A stretch of 64,000 bases of DNA from Amborella trichopoda (taxonomy: Eukaryota > Streptophyta > Magnoliopsida > Amborellales > Amborellaceae): positions 1,349,380-1,413,379 of the forward strand of contig NW_006497023.1 in assembly GCF_000471905.2 (NCBI RefSeq), in the 5' to 3' direction. The notes under the pieces were generated by a model. That model saw only the letters and a program-made list of their open reading frames with translations, searched no databases and was not told the origin of the DNA. The position numbers were made by a program, and so were the translations under genes. Shown here one piece after another: positions 31,901-43,359 of the stretch. The stretch's first letter is position 1; each line of letters opens with the position of its first letter.

Positions 31901-32542
31901 GCTCTATGGTTGCAAGAGTTAAAATTGCTAACCAACTTTGTTTTTCAAATATCTTTCTCTTTTCAAAATTTTCACTATATGTCTGTGATTTCAAAAAACA
32001 TTAATTTCTTTATTAAAATCGAAACATATCCCTACTCCTGGTTCTGTTTCAAATCTCCCCCTACTTTCAAAATTTCTAAAACATTTTTTAAAATGAAGGA
32101 GCTTGGACACCCGTATATGATGAATACCGCATTGTCGTGTTTACCATGTTGTTGCCTTGTCTCTCTCTACGAATTCAGCCAGACAAGTCTCTTCCTATAG
32201 AAGACCTTTTCCTATAGATAGCCTTAGGAAACCCTAAGGTGATCAAAGAAAATGGCAAGAATAAAAATTTCAAACTACAACACCCCTGAAGTTAAGTGGC
32301 ATGGCCAGAAAATCCAACTCGAGTTTCAAAGTTGTGTAACGCACCGACAATGTCGGAAACCTTAGGAGGAAAAATGCCCTAGGTGGGTGAGTTCAGTGAG
32401 CACAATGACTTTGAGGGATAGTTGGTGTGCCCTACGACCACATGAAGACAGGACGAAATTTAAAATGGCTACTTTATCTTTGACGTTCATCTGTCCCTTT
32501 TAGGACAAGGAAAGCCAAAAGTGTCTACTTCTTTGCCACTCG
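31901..32542 (+). other. N0 3' untranslated region before the LTR
   Basis: Non-coding; aligns with 39750-40397 (N1) and 45345-46017 (P), including GGAGCTTGGACACCCGTATA and GGCATGGCCAGAAAATCCAA. About 50 bp present in N1 and P, including the polypurine tract and the first roughly 10 LTR bases, is deleted at 32542. Confidence 0.75.
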
Positions 32543-33273
32543 CCCATTTTAAAACTGACAAATTCTACCGTTTCTGAACTCTTAAGACCACATTATCCTA
32601 ATGAACCCAAAATCCATAGTTCAAACAACCTATCTTGTGTCCGGGAACCAGTCTGCCTGCCCAGAACCCCACAGAACCCTGTTTTGACCACGATTTTTGT
32701 AAACAACCTATTTTACCAAAAACTCATTAAAAATAGTCAATAAATCTGTTTTGATCCAAATTTTCTCTGAGAGCTTCATAAGAGGCTAAGGAATACAGCC
32801 AAAGTGAAAAAAAAGGAAATTTTGATAGGTTTGAGTTGGGTGACAATGGCAGTGTCGCCCAATTAATTTCAATAAATGTCCTGTTTTACCAAAACACTCA
32901 TTAAAAATAGTAAACAAATTTGTTTTGACCCAAATTTTTTCTGGTAGCTTCATAAGAGGATGGGGAATGCACTCAAAGTAAAAAAAATGAACTTTGACCA
33001 AGTTTGACTAAGGTGACATGGGCAGTGTCACCCAGCCTAGACTGGACAACACACCTAGTGTCACCCAGATATGGGTGACACTATCAATGTCGCCCGGGTG
33101 ACACGGAGACAATTTTATCCCAAATCATAATTTTTGGATTTTTGAATGATTTTTGACCTTTTCTTGGGTGACACTAGATGTGTCGCCTAGGAGACAAGGC
33201 CGTGTCTCCCAAATCCGTGACCCTAAAAAAGTGGATCTTTGATCGAGGGATTTGTTTGTTGCGGGAAGATATT
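32543..33273 (+). repeat. N0 3' LTR, first part
   Basis: Aligns with 16236-17030 from CCCATTTT to GGAAGATATT. It lacks the TGTAGACACC start. It is interrupted at 33273 by N1 and continues at 41276. Hairpins at 32836-32870 and 33010-33200. Confidence 0.87.
33269..33273. other. Target-site duplication of N1, left copy (ATATT)
   Basis: ATATT is repeated at 41276-41280; the uninterrupted N0 5' LTR reads GAAGATATTCTCC at 17026-17038, confirming the target. Confidence 0.95.
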
Positions 33274-34357
33274 TGTAGACCCCCCATTTCAATTTTGGCA
33301 AATTCTATGGTTTTATGAACCCTTAGGACCACACTTAACCTAGTAAACCCAAATCCATAGTTCCTATAACCTACTCGGAACCAGTTTGCTTGCCCGGAAC
33401 CCTGCATAAACCCTGTTTTGACCCAAATTTCTGTAAATACCATGTTTTACTAAAAAAATCAGTAAAAATAGTAAAAAAAATTTGTTTTGACCCAAATTTT
33501 CTCTGAGAGCTTCACAAGAGGCTAAGAAACAACTTGAAAAGAAAAAAACTCAAATTTGACAAGTTTTGGTTTGGGCGACATGGGGCATGCCACCCAAGCG
33601 ACACGACCCGTGCCACCTAGCCTTGTGCGACATAGGGCATGCCGTCCAGGTGACATGACCCGTGCCACCCAGATCTGAGACCCTTAAACTTTGACTTTTT
33701 GACGGGGGATTTGCTTATTACACGTGCTTATCCTTCCCAACGAGTTCGGACCCCTATAATACCTCTTTTCGTGGTCATTTGAGGGGATCGAGACTTTAGA
33801 GAGGAAAACCCCTTGAGATAGAGATTGAAACCAAAGAGAGAATGAGAGAAACCCTAGAGAAGACCGTGCTTCCTGAGACTCTAACCCCAAAGAAAAAGAA
33901 AACCTCGACTTAAGCACAACCACCCTAGATCTACCCTTAGGGAGCAACCACCCTGCTACTACCAGAGACTTATTGATTGACATCTGGACCAGAAGGGCAA
34001 GAGGAACCGGTTATGATACGGGCGAGCCCTCAAGGGCTCGGGAGTCCCGGGCCATTTGGCCCAGTTCGATACTCATTCTCCCTTCATTTATTTTTTTATT
34101 TTATTTAATTTATTTTGTTTTGATCTGATTTTGATTTGTTTTGATTGATAAATCATATTTTAAATGCTTTTGATCAAGCTGGCTCCGCCAGAGATCTGAG
34201 AGCAGATATGCTCTTTTATGTGCAGATTTGACCTCAGATCTAAATTCGATTGTTCCCACTTTATCTACCACTTGTTTTCCATTTCATTCTTATCAGTTTA
34301 ATGTGTCATATCAGATTTATCTACATCCACAGATCGCTTCGATTTGTGCTGTAAATA
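33274..34357 (+). repeat. N1 5' LTR
   Basis: 1084 bp from TGTAGACCCCCC to GTAAATA. Contains hairpin-derived tracts in which the motif has become GGGCATGCC / GCCACCCAAGCGACACG (33570-33680), a TATA-like CCCCTATAATACC at 33751, and a GAGAGA stretch near 33830. Confidence 0.9.
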
Positions 34358-34360
34358 GTT

Positions 34361-34378
34361 TGGCGCCCACCGTGGGGC
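34361..34378 (+). other. N1 primer-binding site
   Basis: TGGCGCCCACCGTGGGGC, three bases after the LTR end; one base different from that of N0. Confidence 0.85.
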
Positions 34379-36594
34379 GAATCGAGCGTGATCCGAGCAT
34401 CAAAATTTTGAAAATCTCATAATATTTTGAAACATTTCATGCATGTTGTAGGTACCATTTTGTGATAATTACTAAAACTTTTCAAGTCAAAATAAAATAT
34501 TTAAAAATACAAAACAAATATTTCTCTATTAAATCTGCAGTCCCCTCTTGTTGCTTTATTTTAATTTATTTTCATCGAAAACAATTTTATTTGATGTTTC
34601 TCTAAGTTTAAAGTAAGCTTAGTTTATCAATATACTAGAAAAAAAAAAATAAAAATATAAAAAATATAAAAAATACAATAGTATTTTGGGCGACACTAGG
34701 CGTGCCGCCCAAGCGACACAGGGCATGCCGCCCAGACGACACGGGTCGTGCTGCCTAGGTCCAGGGTGACACACCCTTTGGTGCCCTCCGTCGTCCAAGT
34801 CAGATTTTTTTGATATTTTACAGGCTGGGTCATGAGTCTCTTTTGTGACTGTTCACAAAATTTTGGAGCAAAATAAATTTCTTAAAAATACCAAAAACAT
34901 ATTTTGCTTGATACAAGTATGTTCTATCTGTTGTTCTTCCATTTCACTTTGTTTGAATTTTATTTTATCAAAAAGTATGATTTTTCTTCTTCTGCATGTT
35001 TTAGTGGCCTTATTTCATCAAGATCAACAAGATAAAAATAAAATAAAAAATAAAATAAAAAATTTTTGGGACCCCACAGGCTTATTCCAGAGCCTTTTTG
35101 TGCTTTTTCACTAATTTTTTATTTAAAATAAAATTTTCAAAAATATAAAAAAAATATTTTGCTTTAGATAAGCATGTCCTACTCCTGACTTTTTCGTTTT
35201 TTATTTTAGTTTTTTAATTTTGACTAAAACCATGTTTTTCCTTCTTTCACCATGCTTAGTTTAACTGTGTTTCATCAAACTTCTTGCACCCTACCTGAAC
35301 CGTATCCCGTTCGAGTCACCCTCGACCTGGGCCACGCTCGACTTAGCACAGACTGTGCCTTGTCTCATTGTTCTGACCATCCATTCTTAGGGGTTCCTCA
35401 CCCCTCCATGTATATTGTGCCTCGAGTGAGTTTTGCCTCGAAGAGCGCATCGCTAGGCTCAATCAGTGCCAAGCGCTCACTTGTTTTCTTTCTTATTGTG
35501 TGCGTGTGTGCTTGAATTTATTTTCATTTGTGTGCTTCTTTACACACTCTAGCACACACCGACCGGGAATCCCAGAAAACCAAAAAACAAAGTATTTGAA
35601 AACCCCCAAAATCCGAGTTAACTACTTGAGGAGAACCTAGCTTTGAGAATTGAGGCGGTTGAGATTTGCTTAACTTTAACTATGAGTACCTCTTCGTAAT
35701 CCTTTGCCTCAAAGCAACTCTGCGTATAGTAGGACCTGGCAAAATCCTATAATAGGAGGCCGGGACCTATGCGGGGACCTATATTAGCCTAACCGCATTT
35801 CAGTAGTTAGGGACCCACTCTCAAGCCAAGCCTACCTATAGTACTATACTAGGTGAAACGTTTTTGTGTGCTTGCTTACTTATTGATCTTGAGTCTCAAC
35901 CTAAATCTGCTTTTGGTCCGAGTTGAACCCTCTGAGTCCAGGTTCAGACTTGTACCCAGCCTAGCCCAAGTCCGAATTAGGTTTTGCATTGGTCCAAACT
36001 TAGGCCCCTTGTTGTCTGCACCGAAGGCTCGTTTCTAGTTCATCTTTGATCTAGTTAAGGTCCATACCTGGCCTGATCATTAAAGCGCTCTGGGTCCAAG
36101 ATCAGGTTTATACCCACCTAGCCCAGATCCGGACCAAATTCACACCCAGGCTTGAACCTAGGCCCCTTTTTTGTCCGAGCCAAGGGCTCGTACCTAAACC
36201 ATCTTTGATCCAGTCCAGGTCCACACTCAATCTAATTATCATAACCCTCTAGGTCCAAGCTTAGGCTTGCACCCAGCTCAGTCCAAGTTCGGACCAGGTT
36301 TGCACCCAGGTCTGAACTTAGACCCACTTGGCACGAGTCGAGACTCCAACTTTCCTTGTCTGGATCTTTGTCTAGGTTCTAGTATAAGTCTAAGCTTAGA
36401 GTTACCTCTAGGGTTGGATTAGGCTTACCCTAGTTCAGAGTCTAAACCAAAACCCATTGAGTCTAGATTCCAGGATAATTTCAGCCTAGTTGTCACTCAG
36501 GGTTGGCACCTAGAGTCAGATTACGTCTACCCTAGGCTGTCGAGTCTAGATCTTACCCAAGTCAGATTCTAGAACCCTGGCAAGGGCGATCACC
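34379..36594 (+). repeat. N1 untranslated leader with repeats
   Basis: Parallel to the N0 leader. Contains diverged hairpins (34685-34790), one copy of the 196-bp unit (from about 35285), and three units of an approximately 159-bp repeat starting at 35936, 36094 and 36253. No coding potential recognised. Confidence 0.7.
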
Positions 36595-38877
36595 ATGTCA
36601 GTCACCCAAGGCGATTATGATGATCATTCTACGGTTGACTCTAAACCGAACCTTCCTAAACCTAGGGACCAGTATGCCGCAACCCCTTGGGATTACGGCC
36701 AGAACTCGGGCCAATCCATTATCCATCGCCTAGGTCTCCAATTAGAAGCCGAGTCCCAGGAATCCACTTTTAACCCTGAGCTCTGTATGGTCCAAAAAGT
36801 TGGCTCTGCCCAAAAAACATTGAACAGCCAAGGGGTCCGGCCGAGCATTGTCCTACAGGGAACCTTACGTAGCCACAGTAGGATCCGTGTGACCTTAGGC
36901 AACCAAAGCAAGAGTCGTTCAAGGGAAGAGTTCATGCTGTATTTAATGATGCCCAGAAGTCACACCAAGATAACCCTGGGGCTCAACGGTCTCAAATCAA
37001 GAACCATCTAGGTCTAGGGGATCTAACCCAACCTCGAGCCACCGTAGTACAGCCCACGATGTCTCTAACAATGTACGTAGCAGAGGCATCAGTCTAGACC
37101 AACCCTTAGGCGAGATAGGCATCCAGGCTTCCCTCAAAAGTCTAATTGACTTAGGCTACGATGTTCATGCCCCAATTCATGGGTCAATCCAAAACCAACC
37201 TAATAGCATAGGTCAACCCATAGCACAACCGAGTCAGCAGATTCTTCAATCGGTCTCTCTTGTGTATCTGGTCCAACCAACCGTGCAGTTTCCGCAACTG
37301 GTGGCGATTCCTATGGGTCAGTACGCCCCTCAAGGACAAATGTGTCAAATCACCAGCTAACAGCGGCTCATCCATCATAGGTCCAAGTAGGCCAACATCT
37401 ACCCCAAGTCTTGACACATCAGTTTATGCTTGGGAACCCACCGACCGGTGGACCTACTCTCATGCCGAACACCCAACAAGAAGGCACTTTAAAGGCAATG
37501 TAGAATATGCTCGTAAGAATGCGAATGCATGATATTCTACCCCCAAAGGCCTATGTTCAAGTGACCCTTGGAGGCATGGAGGACCTTCCCCTAGGATTTG
37601 TTAACCCAGAATTTAGAAACACGTTTAACGGGAAGAGAAATCCAAATGCTCACGTCAACGGGATCTCTTCTCCGTGAGAGCTTTGCGAGATAGGCCTAAC
37701 CAATTGAAGGCCATATTTTCACAAACATTGATCGGGCATCAGAGAACAATGTCCTCTCAACCACACATCATTTCAGACGAAATGTTCAACCTATTCGTCT
37801 CTCGCTACCGTCGGTCAACACTAAGATCTCTGTCCCTGGGCGAGCTCAGTGCAACGAAGCAAAATCGAGGAGAGTCCTTTGAGGATTTCATCTGTCGATT
37901 CCATGATGCTGCAATTGTAGAATGCCCACTGACAGACCCAGTCAAAATCTCTATAGCCTTGGAGAATGCCACTCCCGAATACTGGACCTTTTTCAGCAAA
38001 GGTCTTATCCCCCACTCCTTCGACTCCTTGATCAAGCGGGTGGCATGATATGAAAGGGAAAGAGGGACACCTCTCAGCTTCAGGCTCAATAATAAACCAA
38101 TAACAACTCCCCAAAATAAGATAAAAAAGAAATAACAAGGGGAAGGATTCCAGTCAAGTTAATGAGATTGTCGTGAACGGATCGGCTCACGGTTCAGCCA
38201 CTCAGCACAACAATTAGAACCAAAATCGAAGGGGTCAGCCAAGAGCCAACACTCAAAATAATAACTAAAGTTGAGAGGATAATTTCACTCCTCTCAAAAA
38301 CCCACTAGAAAAAGTGTTGGAATTACTCCTGGTTAGAAACATGGTTTATTTCCCGCCACCAATTGAACTACCATTTCAAGTCACGGATAAAAGCAACTGG
38401 TGCAAATGGCATCAAAACCATGCCCATGACATCCAAAACTGCAAGTATTTGAAACGGGTGATTCAAGGGTTAATCAATAGGGGGGACATCACTGTCACAC
38501 CTAGATATCAACCCGTCGAATAGCCTAATCAAAAGATGCTCCCTCTCCTTAAGAATATGGTCACAACGACTAAAAAACTAGGAGCTCAAGACAACACAGA
38601 AGAGAACACTGTCATTCACATGATTGAGAGTGGAGACGAAGAAGATGATCCCAGCCAATTCGTATTTGCTTGTCATCATCACTTTCAAAAGCCCAAAGAA
38701 GATCTTTTAAGCCTTTTGAGAGGAATCCCTTCATCTATGAACCTCGACAACCTGCTCAAATGGGATCAATATGACAAAGATGACACGCGAGAGATCGACA
38801 GGGTCAAAACCAATGAAAAGGCATCATCTCCCAAACAAGAGGCCAACACCCCGAAATCTCCCATTAGTCTTGGCTGA
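36595..38877 (+). pseudogene. N1 gag (degenerate, best preserved in the window)
   Basis: ATG 36595 opens MSVTQGDYDDHSTVDSKPNL, an open frame of 138 codons, followed by low-complexity sequence in shifted frames (37020-37420). The gag core (37674-38048) reads LRDRPNQLKAIFSQTLIGHQ, then NRGESFEDFICRFHDAAIVE and ENATPEYWTFFSKGLIPHSF, typical of the plant gypsy gag core. The nucleic-acid-binding segment CKWHQNHAHDIQNCKYLKRV lies at 38398-38460, followed by the acidic linker to 38877. Compared with N0, 15 bases are missing after FSQTL. At least four frame breaks. Confidence 0.85.
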
Positions 38878-39577
38878 CCTTATCGAGCTTCTAGTTGGTA
38901 AGGTTGATTCCCTAACCCGAATAGGCCGAGTGTTCCAACCCATTCAATTAATGGCCGACACTCTTGATGAAAGGATGGGAAACTCCTCTAGAGCCAGACA
39001 ACCAGCAGGGGTTGTAGATTGTGAGCTAAACAAGGAAATTCAAGGATCAACAACCTCCTACGATCTACCGACTCATCTCAGGAAGATCCTGGCTCAAATC
39101 TCCATCTTGGAGCTACTCACCAACTCACCAGCACATAGGGCCCAGATCGAAAAGGTCCTCACCAAGACACACATTCTGAGCAACACACAGCCAGATGAGT
39201 TGTGCGGTATGATCAACTAACTAATGGTACCAATGCGAATCGTGTTCACGGATGATGACATCCTGGCCAACTTCAACAGCGTTCCTGTCCAACCTCTACA
39301 CATCACTGTTTTCATGCAAGGATATGAAATAAGGAGAGTGCTTGTTGATAATGAGGCATCCCTAAACATATGCCCTATGAAACGGTAAAGCAGACATGCA
39401 AAAGTCCAGATGACTTCGAACCATTTCAATTAACCATCGCTGCATATGATGGGACCAAGAGGCAAGCTGAGGGCATATTGCGTCTCACACTCAAGAATGG
39501 CCCCACCATTCAGTCGGTAAAGTTTTATGTCTTGGACATAAAACCTTCTTTCGACATGCTGCTAGGAAGACCCTAGC
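38878..39577 (+). pseudogene. N1 aspartic protease region, truncated
   Basis: Linker ISILELLTNSPAHRAQIEKV (about 39095-39160), then the protease: ITVFMQGYEIRRVLVDNEAS with the catalytic position D-N-E, and FYVLDIKPSFDMLLGRP ending at 39576. In N0 and P the protease continues with WLH and further sequence; here it is joined to CACAACCACC repeats, the scar of the pol deletion. Confidence 0.85.
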
Positions 39578-40397
39578 ACAACCACCAGTTTCAATATTGT
39601 TCATGATATAACCACCCTATTCAATGTGTTCAAGGCACAACCACCTTGTTCAAATGTCTATCCTCATATGATGTAAAAGGGTCAGGTGTAAGGTACATCG
39701 CTGCATGACATTAAGCTGCTTAGAGGGCTCTATGGTTGCAGCAGTTAAAACTGCCAACCAATCTTGCTTTTCGAAATATCTTTCTCCTTTCAAAATTTTC
39801 ACTATATGTCCTGTGATTTAAAAAACTTTAATTCCTTTCTTAAAATCGTAGCCTGTCCCTGCTCCAGGTTCTATTTCAAATCTCCCCCTACTTTCAAAAT
39901 TTCTAAAAAGTATTTTAAAATAAAGGAGCTTGGACACCCGTATATGATGATTACCGCGTTTGCCGCGATTGCTACGTTCCTACCTCGTCTGTCACTTCAG
40001 ATTCTGTCAGACAAATCTCTTCTTATAGAAAGCCTTTCCCTATAGACAGCCTTAGGAAACCCTAAGGAGATCAAAGAAAATGTCAGGTTGTGAACACCCC
40101 TAAAGTTAAGTGGCATGGCCAGAAAATCCAACTCGAGTTTCAAGCTAGTGTAACTCATCAACATCTCACGCCGAAAACCCTAAGAGGAAAATGCCCTAAA
40201 TGCGTGAGCTCGGTAAGCGCAATTACTTGGAAGGATAGTTGATGTGCCCCTTGACCACGTGACTTCAGGATGAAATTTAAAATGTCAGCTTTATCTATGA
40301 CGTTCGTCTGCCCCCTAAAGACAGGGAACGCGAGAGTGTCTACTTCTTTGTCACTCACTTGCTCCTCGAAGGGCAGGGAGTGCCAAAGAGGGGCAAC
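39578..40397 (+). other. N1 3' untranslated region
   Basis: CACAACCACC repeats (39578-39660), then sequence matching 31850-32540 of N0. A polypurine tract AAAGAGGGG (40385-40393) lies just before the 3' LTR, as in P (46005-46013). Confidence 0.8.
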
Positions 40398-41275
40398 TGT
40401 AGACACCCCATTTTAAATCGGGCAAATTTTGTGGTTTTCTGAACCCTTGACCATACTTAACCTAGTAAACCCAAATTCATAGTTCCCTACCCTGTGATCC
40501 GGAACCAGTTTGCCTACCCAGAACCCTGCAGAAACCCCTTTTTAACCTAGATTTTTGTAAATGCCCTGTTTTACAAAAAAAATCATTAAAAATAGTAAAA
40601 TAATTTTGTTTTGACACAAATTTCTCTAAGAGCTTCACAAGAGGCTGATGAACACACCTAAAAAGAAAAAAACTCAAATTCAACAATTTCTTATTTGGGT
40701 GACATGGGGCGTGCCACCCAGGTGACACGACCCATGCCACCCAAGCGACACGCCCCGTTCCGCCCAGGGGACACGACCTATGCCACCCAGATTCGGGACC
40801 CTCAAACTTAGACTTTTTTGACCTGGGATTTACTTGTTACCCGTTCTTATCCTTCTCAACGAGTTTGGACCCCTATAACACCTCTTTTAGTGGTCATTTG
40901 AGGGGATCAAGACTTTAGAGAGAAAAAACCATAGAGATAGAGATTGAAACCAAAGAGAGAACGAGAGAAAACCAAGACAAAACCTTGGCTTCCTGAGACT
41001 CTAACCCCAAAGCAAAAAAAAACCTAGACCTAGGGTACAACCACCCTAGATTTACCCTTAGGGCACAACCACCGTACTACAACCAGTTCGTGCTCATCGA
41101 CATCTGGACCAGAAGGGCAAGAGGAACCAGTTCGGATACGAGCGAGCCCTCAAGGGCTCGGGAGTCTCGGGCGATCTGGCCCGGTTCGGTACTCATTTTC
41201 CCATCATTTCTTTTTTTATTTTATTGAATTTAGTGATCTACATCTGCAGATCGCTTCAATTTTGCGCTATAAACA
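40398..41275 (+). repeat. N1 3' LTR
   Basis: 878 bp, TGTAGACACCCC to GCTATAAACA. About 210 bp of the U5-side sequence present in the 5' LTR is deleted near 41235. Hairpin tract at 40690-40800. Confidence 0.9.
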
Positions 41276-42006
41276 ATATTCTCCTCAACAATTTTGGCCC
41301 CTTTTTAGCAACTTTTCGAGACTATTTAGAGGGGGATGGAGGAAAAAATCGGGGAGGATTGGGGAGAGAGAAAAACCCTAGAAGATAGAGAGAGAAAAAC
41401 CTTAAGAGATAGAGAGAGATAGAGATAGAACCCCTAAGAGAGAGAGAAAACTTGAGATTTTAAAGATAGAAACCCTAGGAGAGAGAAAAAACTTGGGATA
41501 GAGATGAAAAACCCTAGAGTGCTGCAAGAGATAGAGATCTGAGAGAAAAAACGCAGAGAGAAAACCCTATCTAAGCTACGCCTGAGAACCCTAGTTCTAA
41601 GCCATTTTCCAGGGCACTACCACCCTACTCAGTCAATTTTTGTTAGCTGACATCCGGATAAAAGAGGCAAAAGAGGATGGGTTTCGATAGGAGCGAGCCC
41701 CAAAAGGCTCGGGAGTCCCGGGCCATTCGGCCCGATTCGATATTATTTCTTTCTTTTTCTTCTTATTTTATTATTTCAATTTTATTTTGATCTGTTTTGT
41801 TAATTTTATTTAAGATCGCATTTTGGACGCTCTGGATCGCGCTGGCCTGCCACAGATCTGCTCATTTCCCAGCAGATCTGTCCTCATATCTGAATTCGAT
41901 TTGTTCCACTTTCTTTACCATTTTATTTCTTGCATTTTCATTTAGTTTAAGGTGTAAAAATCGAGAGATGTTCATCGGAAGATCTGTCTGATTTTCATCA
42001 TAGACA
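41276..42006 (+). repeat. N0 3' LTR, second part
   Basis: Continues from the ATATT site with CTCCTCAACAATTTTGGCCC, carries an expanded GAGATAGAGAGAGA stretch (41360-41550), and ends CATAGACA at 42006, equivalent to the 5' LTR end at 17627. Confidence 0.9.
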
Positions 42007-43359
42007 ACTTTGTCCTTCTCGTTCCTCTTTTCTTAAACACAGCTGGCGATGCATGGCGTCGACTGTGTCCTTCTCTCTCTTCTTTTCTTAAACACAGTCG
42101 GTGATGTTTGGCACCGACTATGTCCTTCTCACTCCTATTTTCTTAAACACGACTGACGATGCCTGACGCCTACTGTGTCCTTCTCTCTCCACTTTTCCTA
42201 ACACAACCGGTGATGCTCAACGTCGCCTGTCTTATCTCTCCCCCTCTCTTTACATAGTCGGTGATGCTTAGAGCCTCATGTGTCCCATCCTATCTCTCCT
42301 TCTAACACAACCGGTGATGCTTAGCACTGCTTATGTCCTCTCTCTCTTCTTTGTATAACCCAATCGATGAAGGCGTAGCGTAGCCTGCGACTTCTTGTGT
42401 CACTTCTCCCATTATAGCCGACGAAGGCTTAGCGCTGCTTGTGTCTCCTCTATCCTTCCTTCCATCACAGTCGGCGGAAGCACATCGCCGCCTGTATCTT
42501 TTGTCGCCTGGTATCTTTTGTTTCTTTCTCCTCGTCTTATTGTCGTCTGTTTCTGCCTTCAACCCTTCCTTCTCTCTTCTCTCACACTCTTCTCCTACTT
42601 TCTTTCTCTTCCTCTCCTTTTTATTCACTTCTTCTTCTCTTATGTTACTTCTTATTCTTTCTTTATGATCTCCATTCTTTTTGTTATTCTTTCGTTTGAT
42701 TAAGCGGGTTGAGATTAGCATCTCATGGTAGTTTTATCGTCTAGCCATAATGTTGTTATGCCAGAATTACTGTGCCTGCTTTATTGCCACGACAGACTAA
42801 CCATCGTGTCTAGCTAGTCAGTATCGGTATTGACGTCTAGTAGTAATTCTGTTGACCGGTCTGAGTTACCGAGCCCATTTTACTGCCACGTTAGGCCAAT
42901 TACCTACCAACTTAGTCGTCGTGTTAATCTCCTCACCTAGTCAAATTCTTCTCTCTCCCATCTTTCTTCTCTCATTCTTCTCTCCTTCTTTCTAAATGTG
43001 CATGCTCGTGTACGTTCACCAGAGAGGCAAGGTGAGGGTTGTTGACCCACCTGTCTTATAACATTTGCCATATATATGTGATTGCAAAAAACAAGAGAAT
43101 ACAAGCCAAGGGAGGCGATTCCGAACCAGTTTTACTATTGTGGGGCTTTCTTTGTGATCTAAGAGGGCGCCCACGTCAGCCAGTCCGAGTAAGTCCCGAA
43201 CCCACCTTAAATTCGTCTCTCATCGACTGGTCCACCTGCCTTTGTTCTCGAATGAGATTCCCGAGAGAGCGATCTCAAAAGTCTCAGGTCTCCCCGAAAC
43301 CGGAGAAGCATTCCGCCCAATCATCCTGATCTGAAGGGAAAGATCGAGGCACCTAACCA
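42007..43359 (+). repeat. Element M 3' LTR, second part
   Basis: Resumes the hairpin-unit array (42007-42500: seven to eight units with ACAGTCGGTG-type and CACCGACTATG-type arms), then a TC-rich stretch (42530-42710) and a unique segment aligning inverted with 50500-49841, ending GCACCTAACCA at 43359. Open frames here are low-complexity artefacts. Confidence 0.85.

Larger units (their letters stand above)
33274..41275 (+). mobile_element. Element N1: internally deleted Ty3/gypsy element nested in the N0 3' LTR
   Basis: Flanked by a perfect ATATT duplication; TGTAG...AACA LTRs of 1084 and 878 bp; PBS at 34361; leader, gag and protease remain. At 39577 the protease jumps straight into 3' untranslated repeats, so RT, RNase H and integrase are gone. 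At 8.0 kb it is the youngest visible layer of the stack by nesting order. It would have needed proteins from a relative to move, unless the deletion happened after insertion. Confidence 0.9.
16226..42006 (+). mobile_element. Element N0: Ty3/gypsy retrotransposon nested in the M 3' LTR
   Basis: Bounded by LTRs (16226-17627, and 32543-33273 joined to 41276-42006), flanked by ACTAT/ACTTT. Internal order: PBS, long repeat-filled leader, gag, protease, G-patch, RT, RNase H, integrase, a long 3' region with an antisense ORF and tandem repeats, then the 3' LTR, itself interrupted by N1. Without N1 it is about 17.8 kb. Every coding domain has stops or frameshifts. Domain order is that of Ty3/gypsy; RT wording resembles the Tat lineage. 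Confidence 0.87.
8879..43359 (+). mobile_element. Element M: LTR retrotransposon nested in the integrase of P
   Basis: Bounded by TG (8879) and CA (43359) and by a perfect 5-bp duplication AGTAC. It consists of a truncated 5' LTR (8879-10039), an internal region without recognisable gag, RT or integrase (10040-14695), and a 3' LTR (14696-16225 plus 42007-43359) split by N0. Its LTR is the same family as the minus-strand LTR at 49841-53022. Net of nested insertions M is about 8.7 kb. With no protein domains it would depend on relatives such as the Q elements for mobility, like other large non-autonomous LTR elements. Confidence 0.8.

Noticed and set aside
42302-42721. Long overlapping open frames on both strands
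   Set aside because: They arise from TC-rich low-complexity sequence and hairpin units of the M LTR; no frame is conserved in the Q LTR copy.
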